Assembly: GCA_903957405.1 (NCBI GenBank)
Contig: CAJBPC010000371.1
Location: 1 to 6,188 of the forward strand
Length of the DNA stretch: 6,188 nt
Reading direction: 5' to 3'
Source: an uncultured bacterium
GTDB lineage: Bacteria; Bacteroidota; Bacteroidia; Chitinophagales; Chitinophagaceae
A program made the translations under genes and the position numbers. Positions 1-5,275 of the stretch are shown here, piece by piece (position 1 is the stretch's first letter; each line of letters starts with the position of its first letter). A model generated the notes under the pieces. The model was not told where the DNA came from, ran no database searches, and worked only from the letters and a program-made list of their open reading frames with translations.

Positions 1-93
1 CTCAAGATCAAGCGCAATGAGTTGGAGAAGCTGCACATGCAGCGCTATGCGGAATGGTTCGGAAGGATCGATACCATCATTTGGGAAGAATAG
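1..93 (+). CDS. C-terminal fragment of an unrecognised protein
   Basis: The first 30 codons of the window form an open frame ending in TAG at 91-93. The fragment is rich in charged residues at first (KIKRNELEK) and ends in an aromatic, acidic tail (AEWFGRIDTIIWEE). Most of the gene lies upstream of the window, so the family cannot be named. The frame is open to the left edge, and its stop sits 62 bp before the DinB-like start on the same strand. The two may therefore be cotranscribed. The alternative is a chance open frame, since 30 codons is short; the absence of any credible competing gene here favours a real one. Confidence 0.45.
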   Translation, partial: LKIKRNELEKLHMQRYAEWFGRIDTIIWEE

Positions 94-155
94 CAAACAG
101 AAATACCCGATCACCAGACGGAACCGAAAGGGCCTCCGCCAGAAACACCCACCAC

Positions 156-680
156 ATGAAAGAATCACTCGTCAAAGAACTGAGAAGATCGGTCGCGGCA
201 TTCAATGCCATCATTGCCGGAGCCGATGCAGAGGCATTCGAACGGAACGCAGGAGAAAAATGGTCTGCCGGGCAGGACCTTCAGCACCTCGTAAAAACGC
301 TTCGCGTCATCAATTACGCTTATGCGTTACCGTTATTCATATTGCGTCTACGTTACGGCAAGAGCGGCTGGGACAGTCGTGACGTCGTTTTGATCGAACA
401 AAAATACAAAAAAGCCATGGCCACCGGGATGAAAGCCCCCGCTGCTTTCGTGCCGGGGATCGTCGGAGCCGGCGAACGCGACGCACTGCTGGCGGAACAT
501 CTGCGGCTTGGGGAACGCATGTGTCGGCGCATTGAAAAGATGAGCGACCGTGCCCTGGACAAATACCGACTGCCGCATCCGGCCCTGGGGAAAGTGACCT
601 TGCGGGAGATGATCATATTGACATGGCTGCATACCGACCATCACGCGGAGATCACAAAACGGAAAATCGAGAACGCATAG
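156..680 (+). CDS. DinB-like (DinB/YfiT superfamily) metal-binding protein
   Basis: This 174-residue protein matches the DinB-like four-helix-bundle superfamily in size and motifs. The sequence shows an N-terminal helix, then KWSAGQDLQHL (residues 35-45), the usual first motif carrying a metal-ligand histidine (H44). Near the C-terminus is WLHTDHHAEI (157-166), whose H159 and H163 would complete the HxxxH pair of the metal triad. The central part (YALPLFILRLRYGKSG) resembles a Bacteroidetes subgroup. Family members are cytoplasmic, often of unknown function, and some are thiol-dependent transferases; the substrate cannot be inferred. The frame stays open back to an ATG at 54, but that extension overlaps the upstream gene and does not look like the family, so the ATG at 156 is preferred. 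No Shine-Dalgarno is visible. It ends tail to tail with the minus-strand oxidoreductase. Confidence 0.82.
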   Translation: MKESLVKELRRSVAAFNAIIAGADAEAFERNAGEKWSAGQDLQHLVKTLRVINYAYALPLFILRLRYGKSGWDSRDVVLIEQKYKKAMATGMKAPAAFVPGIVGAGERDALLAEHLRLGERMCRRIEKMSDRALDKYRLPHPALGKVTLREMIILTWLHTDHHAEITKRKIENA

Positions 681-686
681 TCCGCA

Positions 687-2048
687 TCATTTCGCACTGA
701 GCCGCAATGCCTCGGTCGTGGTGTAGTATTTGGCGATCATATTGGGCACTTCCCATTTGGGCATGCGACCGGTCTTCAGGAATTCGAGGTACTTCTCCGT
801 CACGCGTGCAAAATGGGCTTCATGACCTTCATGGTAGGAAGCCGGTATCACCACCTCCCAACCCTTGTCGTCAGGGGCGAGGGATATGCCCGGAAATCTT
901 TTCTCGAGGGCTGTGAATGCCTTCCGGAATGCGACCTCATCCAAACCCGCTTTACGTTCCACATAGAGCTTCGGTTTGAATTGCTGTTCCCTTCCCTGGC
1001 GGATGACAAGGTCGGAGAGGCTGCCGCGCATGATCGAATAGTGCGTATCCCCGGCACCGGGTTCAGCCTTGTAGTTCCATATCACCGACACTTTCGCGTG
1101 GATGCCTTTGAGGGTGTAGTTGATCTCGCCATTGCAGCTCACCTGCAGCTTGCCATTGGCGTCGATGTATTTGCCGAGGTAGTCGGGAAAGCTTGCCTGT
1201 GCGGTGCTGGCCGTGAATTCCGCCAGCGACACGGGGGTGGTCCATCGCTTTGCGGAGAGCAGGCGGATATCTTTTTTGTGGTCTATGATCTGTTCCGGAA
1301 AGGCTTCCCATTGCACGAGGTCCACCAGATGGGTCGTCACATCCACGATGCCTTCCCCCTCTTGCTCCACGTCATAGAACCAGGGTGGCCGCTGGAGGGG
1401 TGAACCCGATACTTCCTTGTAAAAATGATGCACGCTTTCTTTGGTGATGGCGGGCTGCGAAGGGGATCCCTGCTGCAAAGTCCCGAAGGCATCCCGTATC
1501 CGGGAGAGTTCTTTCTGCAGGATCGTGGTGATCTCATAGCGCTCGGTCATGATGTCGTAGAGCATCCGTTTTTTCCGTTTGGCGATGCGGAACGCCTCCA
1601 CCAGCTTCGGATAGGATGCCGCATCGATCACCATGGGCTTGTCGGCGAATACATGGAAGCCGGCCTTGATGCTTTCGAGGATGTACTCCGTCTTCTTCCT
1701 GTTGTTACCGGCGAGCATCACGATATCGCCCTTTCGTTCGGCCAGCATGCGGGCGAGGAAGTCGTCCCCTTCATAGACCGTCTGCATCCAGCGTGTCGGG
1801 CTTGCCGTCCTGGCGTTATATCCGTTGATGCGGGCCATGTGAAGCTTCACGTCGTTGCCCTTTGGCGCATATACATGCACCTGTGCATCCACCTCCGGGT
1901 ACATGGTCTTCTGCACCAGTGCGGCATGGAAATGCCCCGGGTCGAGGGTGATGAAACGCCAGGGGGCGGACGTGTCGGTTGGCATGGGAAGGGCTTGTGT
2001 CCGGGACAGCAGTCCCATCATGGCCATCAGGATGAAAGTGCGCATCAT
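687..2048 (-). CDS. Exported Gfo/Idh/MocA-family oxidoreductase with 'putative oxidoreductase C-terminal' domain
   Basis: This is a 453-residue predicted NAD(P)-dependent sugar oxidoreductase of a divergent Gfo/Idh/MocA branch, recognised from memory as the Oxidoreduct_C type common in Bacteroidetes. A Sec-like leader (one Arg, then hydrophobic residues 5-14) precedes a likely cut after TQA (about residue 19). The Rossmann strand reads TLDPGHFHAAL (34-44) rather than a glycine-rich loop. Further motifs are AGNNRKK (113-119), DKPM (136-139, equivalent to the EKP cofactor/catalytic motif), YDIMTERYE (164-172), ESVHHF (204-209) and DVTTHLVDLVQW (236-247). The frame extends to 2096, inside the preceding gene; the ATG at 2048 was chosen because the leader starts there and lies 4 nt after the upstream stop. 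An ATG at 2045 is equally possible. It is the last gene of a three-gene operon. The substrate is unknown; a glycoside or keto-sugar is likely from context. Confidence 0.85.
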   Translation of the reverse strand: MMRTFILMAMMGLLSRTQALPMPTDTSAPWRFITLDPGHFHAALVQKTMYPEVDAQVHVYAPKGNDVKLHMARINGYNARTASPTRWMQTVYEGDDFLARMLAERKGDIVMLAGNNRKKTEYILESIKAGFHVFADKPMVIDAASYPKLVEAFRIAKRKKRMLYDIMTERYEITTILQKELSRIRDAFGTLQQGSPSQPAITKESVHHFYKEVSGSPLQRPPWFYDVEQEGEGIVDVTTHLVDLVQWEAFPEQIIDHKKDIRLLSAKRWTTPVSLAEFTASTAQASFPDYLGKYIDANGKLQVSCNGEINYTLKGIHAKVSVIWNYKAEPGAGDTHYSIMRGSLSDLVIRQGREQQFKPKLYVERKAGLDEVAFRKAFTALEKRFPGISLAPDDKGWEVVIPASYHEGHEAHFARVTEKYLEFLKTGRMPKWEVPNMIAKYYTTTEALRLSAK

Positions 2049-2052
2049 GGGA

Positions 2053-3417
2053 TCAGAATATGTATGGGTATCGCTTGGGTCGTGACAGCATGGCATTGGC
2101 CTCGTCGTCGTTATGGAATCGCTCCTTGATGGGATCCCAATATAGCTTGCGCTGGAGCTTCATGGCCGTGTGGTGCAACAGGCAGGCGGAGCAGGAACGA
2201 TGGCCCACTTCCACCGGTGCGATGGGCTGGGTGCGGGATTTCATGCTTTCCAGCCAGTTGCCATGGTGTTCCTTGCTGATCATGAGGTTGACCTCGTCCG
2301 CACCGATCTTAGAGGTGATGATGCCGGGGTCGCTAGCCTCGAGCGCCTTGGAAGGTGTTTTGCTGACAGGATCGGAAGCGGTGGCCGCGTAGTTGCCGCG
2401 GGTGACGAAGATCCATCCCTTCGTACCCTCGAAACGGATGCCGTTGGGATTTGCATCGCTCACTTCCATCTCCACCCCGTTGGCGTACTTGCCATAGGTC
2501 TTGAAGCTGCCGTGCACATTCCAAAGGCCGGAGGTGGGGAATACGGCACTGCCCCATACCTCGATCGGACCGGAGTGTTCCATGTCCATCGCCCAGTGTG
2601 CGATATCGATGTGATGCGATCCCCATCCGGTGATCATCCCTGCACCGAACTGTTCGCAACGCAACCAACCAGGACGGCTGTAATCCGTCTGCGGATGCAC
2701 GCGCTTTTCGGTGTAATGTACGTATGGCGTCATGCCCAGCCAGGCATCATAGTTAAGGTTCGTGGGGATCGGCATCTCCTTCTCCACATCCCCGCCGGGA
2801 TCTACCGGCAGGCCGATGACGATCCGCTTCAGCTCACCGATCCTGCCGTTGCGGACCAACTCCGCCGCGTAGCGGAACTGTGTGGAGGAACGCTGCTGGC
2901 TTCCGATCTGAAGGATCCGTCCCGTGCGATGGACGGCATTGCTGAGTGCCCTTCCGTCCTCGATCGTGAGGGATGCCGGCTTTTGCAGATACACGTCCTT
3001 TCCGGCCTCCACGGCGTGGATGGCCTGTATCGAGTGCTGGTGGTCGGGCGTGCTGATGAGCACCCCGTCGATGTCCTTATTGGCGAGCAACTCACGGTAA
3101 TCCGCATACGCAGTCACGCCGTTTTGTTCCTTGCCCGCCTGCTTTGCATAATGTCCGTTGACATATTTCACCGCATCCGCGACACGTTTGCTGTCGACAT
3201 CGCAGACCGCAATGATCCGGGCATTGGCGTATTTGATGGTCTCCGCCATGTCGTGGTCTCGGGAGATGCGGCCCGTTCCGATGGCACCGATGTTCAGCCG
3301 GTTGCTGGGGGCGTTCTTCCCGAATACGGAAGCCGGTACGATGGAAGGGAAACCGGCCGCGAAGCCAGTGGCCAGACCGGCCTTCACTGATGATGCGACG
3401 AATTTTCTGCGATTCAT
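2053..3417 (-). CDS. Tat-exported Gfo/Idh/MocA-family oxidoreductase (ThuB-like context)
   Basis: This 454-residue enzyme is a predicted NAD(P)-dependent dehydrogenase of sugars or sugar derivatives. Its start, MNRRKFVASSVKAG, is a twin-arginine leader followed by a hydrophobic stretch (about 13-31), implying export in folded form with bound cofactor. The Rossmann motif is IGAIGTGRIS (43-52). D73 in VCDVD at the end of the second strand suggests NAD preference. STPDHQH (122-128), QKP (145-147, replacing the usual EKP, a variant seen in exported members), GSQQRS (172-177) and GWGSHHIDIAHW (264-275) follow; the last carries the conserved histidines of the sugar pocket. The C-terminal WDPIKERF...RPKRYPY is typical of Bacteroidetes and planctomycete members. 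It sits 18 nt after the ThuA-like gene and 4 nt before the second oxidoreductase. ThuB of rhizobia, in the same superfamily and paired with ThuA, forms 3-keto disaccharides; the same chemistry here is inference. Confidence 0.9.
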   Translation of the reverse strand: MNRRKFVASSVKAGLATGFAAGFPSIVPASVFGKNAPSNRLNIGAIGTGRISRDHDMAETIKYANARIIAVCDVDSKRVADAVKYVNGHYAKQAGKEQNGVTAYADYRELLANKDIDGVLISTPDHQHSIQAIHAVEAGKDVYLQKPASLTIEDGRALSNAVHRTGRILQIGSQQRSSTQFRYAAELVRNGRIGELKRIVIGLPVDPGGDVEKEMPIPTNLNYDAWLGMTPYVHYTEKRVHPQTDYSRPGWLRCEQFGAGMITGWGSHHIDIAHWAMDMEHSGPIEVWGSAVFPTSGLWNVHGSFKTYGKYANGVEMEVSDANPNGIRFEGTKGWIFVTRGNYAATASDPVSKTPSKALEASDPGIITSKIGADEVNLMISKEHHGNWLESMKSRTQPIAPVEVGHRSCSACLLHHTAMKLQRKLYWDPIKERFHNDDEANAMLSRPKRYPYIF

Positions 3418-3435
3418 GATCTTGGGTTATTACGG

Positions 3436-4266
3436 TTATTGTAAGGGTGCGTCCCGGTCGGTGGCATACGCCTTTCGGGGGTCCCGCTTCTTTACGAGCG
3501 TTGCGATGTGTTCCATGCCCCGAAACACGTGGTTCACAAAAAGGGGATCCGTGTAGTTGAAGATGTCGTGGCCCAGGGCCGTGATCCATACGTGTCCGCC
3601 ATCGTAGCGATGATACCACACGGCGGGATAGAGTTCATTGTAGGGTCCGGTGTGTTTATCAATGAGTTCCGCCTGCTTGGTTCTGTCGAGGGACCGGACC
3701 TCATGCGCCATGAGCACTTCGATGCCCGGATACATCTCCTTTGAAAAATAACATTCGTCCTTCTTTTCCCAGACGGCGGGCATGCCCTGCATGGATGGGT
3801 GATCCGGGCGGATATTTCGGATGCGGAAAAGCTGATTGACGGCATGCCATGCGAAGGTTCCGCCGAGCATGTTCTTGAACCATGTCCAGTTCCGCTCGGT
3901 ACCCATCACCGAATGCAATCCCACGAATCCCCCGCCGGACTCGATGTATCTCCTGAAGGCCAGTCGCTGTGCACTGTTGTCGAACACGTCGTTGTTGGTG
4001 CTGGTGAACATCAGCATGTCATATCCGGCAAGATTGGCATCGGTGAACACTGCCGGATCGTCGGAGACATCCAAGGCGAAACCATGCGTCCTGGAGAGCC
4101 CCCGGATGCATTCGACCGATGCGGCAAGGTTATCGTGGATGAATCCCTTGCCATTTTTTGTGTAGACCAGCACCTTGACTTTATTCCATTTGACCTGTGC
4201 AAAAGCCGGTGACGATCCTGCCATAAATGCCACGCATACTAGTAAGAAAAAACGAAATGTTTTCAT
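3436..4266 (-). CDS. Exported ThuA-like protein (trehalose-utilisation family, class I glutamine amidotransferase-like fold)
   Basis: This 276-residue protein matches the ThuA family. Residues 1-23 form a clear Sec signal peptide: MKTFR, a hydrophobic core, and cleavage after PAFA before QVKW. The mature part shows the early GFIHDN motif (41-46), LMFTSTNND (85-93), GGGFVGLHS (111-119), DHP (155-157), DECY (170-173) and, near the end, PAVWYH (214-219) and ALGHD (230-234). These are the usual landmarks of the domain. Rhizobial ThuA works with ThuB in trehalose and related disaccharide use through 3-keto derivatives; its exact biochemical role is poorly settled. This copy is first in the operon, directly behind the divergent regulatory region, and 18 nt ahead of the Tat-exported oxidoreductase. 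No Shine-Dalgarno precedes the ATG; the upstream bases are A-rich (TATTTAACAA), as is common in Bacteroidetes. Confidence 0.9.
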   Translation of the reverse strand: MKTFRFFLLVCVAFMAGSSPAFAQVKWNKVKVLVYTKNGKGFIHDNLAASVECIRGLSRTHGFALDVSDDPAVFTDANLAGYDMLMFTSTNNDVFDNSAQRLAFRRYIESGGGFVGLHSVMGTERNWTWFKNMLGGTFAWHAVNQLFRIRNIRPDHPSMQGMPAVWEKKDECYFSKEMYPGIEVLMAHEVRSLDRTKQAELIDKHTGPYNELYPAVWYHRYDGGHVWITALGHDIFNYTDPLFVNHVFRGMEHIATLVKKRDPRKAYATDRDAPLQ

Positions 4267-4299
4267 TTGTTAAATATCCATTTATTTGTTCGAAAAATC

Positions 4300-4328
4300 C
4301 AAACCGATATCGATTTCGTGGGATGCAA
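4300..4328 (-). promoter_or_regulatory. Candidate Bacteroidetes-type promoter for the ThuA operon
   Basis: On the minus strand, TTG (4328-4326) is followed after 18 bp by TCGGTTTG (4307-4300). The Bacteroidetes primary sigma factor recognises about TTTG near -33 and TAnnTTTG near -7, separated by 17-23 bp, so this fits with one mismatch in the -7 box. An A-tract on the same strand (nine A, 4346-4338) lies just upstream and could act as an UP-like element. Transcription would start about 25-30 nt before the ThuA-like ATG. This is a pattern match only. Confidence 0.4.
4301..4316. promoter_or_regulatory. Candidate operator: 16-bp near-perfect palindrome
   Basis: AAACCGATATCGATTT reads almost the same on both strands: seven of eight base pairs are symmetric around 4308/4309, with a perfect CGATATCG core at 4305-4312. 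Symmetry fails just outside it. Its size suits a dimeric repressor such as a LacI- or GntR-family protein, both common in hexuronate control, but the regulator gene is not in the window. It overlaps seven bases of the candidate -7 box of the ThuA operon, so binding would block that promoter and could also act on the plus-strand operon. Confidence 0.4.
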
Positions 4329-4373
4329 AAAGTCAAATTTTTTTTTCCTCGCATCCTGCCCTAAATTCAACCC

Positions 4374-5189
4374 ATGACACATTCATTCTCTCTCAAATCG
4401 AAAGTCATCGCCGTCACGGGCTCCACAGGGGTGCTTGGGGAAGCTTTCGTCAAAGGCATAGCGGAAGCGGGCGGCACGGTGGTACTCATCGGCAGGAACC
4501 GGGAGGTCGCAGCGCAAAGGGCCGCAGATATCGAAGCAGACGGCGGGCGGGCCATGGCGGTCATCGCCGATGTGCTTGACGAAGGTCAGTTGCGGGCGGG
4601 CCTTGCGGCGATCCTGGATCGTTACGGGCGCATCGACGGGCTCGTCAACGCCGCCGGAGGAAACGTGAAGGAAGCCGTGGTGATGCCCGGTTCGGATGTA
4701 TTCTCCGTCGACATGGACGCCCTTCGAAAGGTCTTTGAACTGAACCTCTTCGGCAGCATGCTTCCCGTACAGGTCTTCGGCCCGGCACTTGCCATGGCAG
4801 AAAGCGCAAGCATCGTCAACATCTCCTCCATGGCATCCGCACAGGCCATCACGCGGGTGCTGGGATATTCCCTTGCGAAATCTTCCGTCGACAACTACAC
4901 CCGCTGGATGAGCGTGGAGCTGGCCAATCGCTTCAAAGGCAAACTGCGGATGAACGCCATTGCACCGGGATTCTTCATCACGCACCAGAACAGGGCACTG
5001 CTCACGAACCCCGACGGTTCTTTGACGGCGCGGGGTGACGCCGTACTGAAGAATACCCCCTACAATCGTTTCGGAGAACCGGAGGAACTATGCGGAGCGC
5101 TGGTCTACCTGTTGAGCGATGCATCGGGATTCGTGAGCGGACATACACTGATGGTGGACGGCGGATTCAGCATCTTCTCCGGCGTCTGA
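4374..5189 (+). CDS. SDR-family D-mannonate oxidoreductase (fructuronate reductase)
   Basis: This 271-residue cytoplasmic enzyme is a classical short-chain dehydrogenase/reductase. Visible motifs are the cofactor loop TGSTGVLG (15-22), ADV (65-67), NAAGG (92-96), N124 in ELNLFG, and the catalytic S152, Y165 and K169 (NISSM...YSLAK). The C-terminal SGHTLMVDGGFS (residues 256-267) is the usual SDR ending. SDRs are hard to assign alone; the mannonate call rests on overall resemblance to the Bacteroidetes SDR encoded beside uxuA and on uxuA lying 86 bp downstream. The reaction would be NAD(P)H-dependent reduction of D-fructuronate to D-mannonate, replacing the unrelated long-chain UxuB of E. coli. 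The ATG at 4374 gives the normal N-terminus (short lead, then KVIAVTG) and has no Shine-Dalgarno. A gluconate or other sugar-acid dehydrogenase is the main alternative. Confidence 0.85.
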   Translation: MTHSFSLKSKVIAVTGSTGVLGEAFVKGIAEAGGTVVLIGRNREVAAQRAADIEADGGRAMAVIADVLDEGQLRAGLAAILDRYGRIDGLVNAAGGNVKEAVVMPGSDVFSVDMDALRKVFELNLFGSMLPVQVFGPALAMAESASIVNISSMASAQAITRVLGYSLAKSSVDNYTRWMSVELANRFKGKLRMNAIAPGFFITHQNRALLTNPDGSLTARGDAVLKNTPYNRFGEPEELCGALVYLLSDASGFVSGHTLMVDGGFSIFSGV

Positions 5190-5208
5190 GCGACACCGGT
5201 AGTACATG

Positions 5209-5273
5209 AAAATAAATATGAATGTTAAACCGGGTCGATGACATCTCGGATCGCCCGACACAAAAATAAATAT
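5209..5273 (+). repeat. Pair of 11-bp direct repeats before uxuA
   Basis: AAAATAAATAT occurs at 5209-5219 and again at 5263-5273, 54 bp apart, in the gap between the SDR gene and uxuA. The second copy ends 2 bp before the uxuA ATG, where an A/T-rich stretch serves as the translation initiation region in Bacteroidetes. The first copy partly forms the start of an 11-codon ATG-to-TGA frame (5206-5241). Low-complexity composition makes chance recurrence possible. Confidence 0.45.
5231..5257 (+). other. Intercistronic hairpin between the SDR gene and uxuA
   Basis: CGGGTCGAT (5231-5239) can pair with ATCGCCCG (5250-5257) to give eight base pairs with a single bulged T at 5235 and a 10-nt loop. No T-run follows, so it is not a standard intrinsic terminator. 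It lies between the two AAAATAAATAT repeats. It could stabilise or separate the two mRNA segments, or be incidental. Confidence 0.35.
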
Positions 5274-5275
5274 AC

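Larger units (their letters stand above)
4267..4373. promoter_or_regulatory. Divergent promoter region between the ThuA operon and the uxu operon
   Basis: This 107-bp region lies between two outward-reading start codons and must hold the promoters of both operons unless they lie inside coding sequence. It is clearly more AT-rich than the genes around it. It contains a 16-bp near-perfect palindrome (4301-4316), a candidate minus-strand promoter (4300-4328), a run of nine T at 4338-4346, and a 6-bp inverted repeat GGATGC (4321-4326) / GCATCC (4351-4356). For the plus strand, TTTATTTG at 4281-4288 resembles a Bacteroidetes -7 element, but no TTG lies at the right distance upstream, so no plus-strand promoter is called. 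Confidence 0.75.

Noticed and set aside
54..155. N-terminal extension of the DinB-like protein
   Set aside because: The extra 34 residues overlap the preceding gene, are rich in Arg/His/Asn and match no expected helix. The family's usual N-terminus begins at the ATG at 156.
2049..2096. N-terminal extension of the second oxidoreductase starting inside the preceding gene
   Set aside because: It would place 16 polar residues before a clear signal peptide. The ATG at 2048 gives a normal leader and operon spacing.
1425..2129. A 234-codon open frame on the plus strand
   Set aside because: It is antisense to the second oxidoreductase and to the end of the first, and its His/Gly-rich translation resembles no family.
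2170..3390. A 406-codon open frame on the plus strand
   Set aside because: It lies wholly antisense to the Tat-exported oxidoreductase, whose motifs are unmistakable. The plus-strand translation shows no recognisable domain, and long antisense frames are common in GC-rich coding DNA.
687..3417. The two oxidoreductases as a recent tandem duplication
   Set aside because: They share only superfamily-level features. The Rossmann loop, EKP-equivalent motif, C-terminal domain and leader type all differ, so they come from distinct families.
3418..3435. AATAACC repeated twice just before the Gfo/Idh/MocA start
   Set aside because: Two 7-bp copies 2 bp apart on the minus strand overlap the ThuA stop. 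This is too short and low in complexity to support a site.
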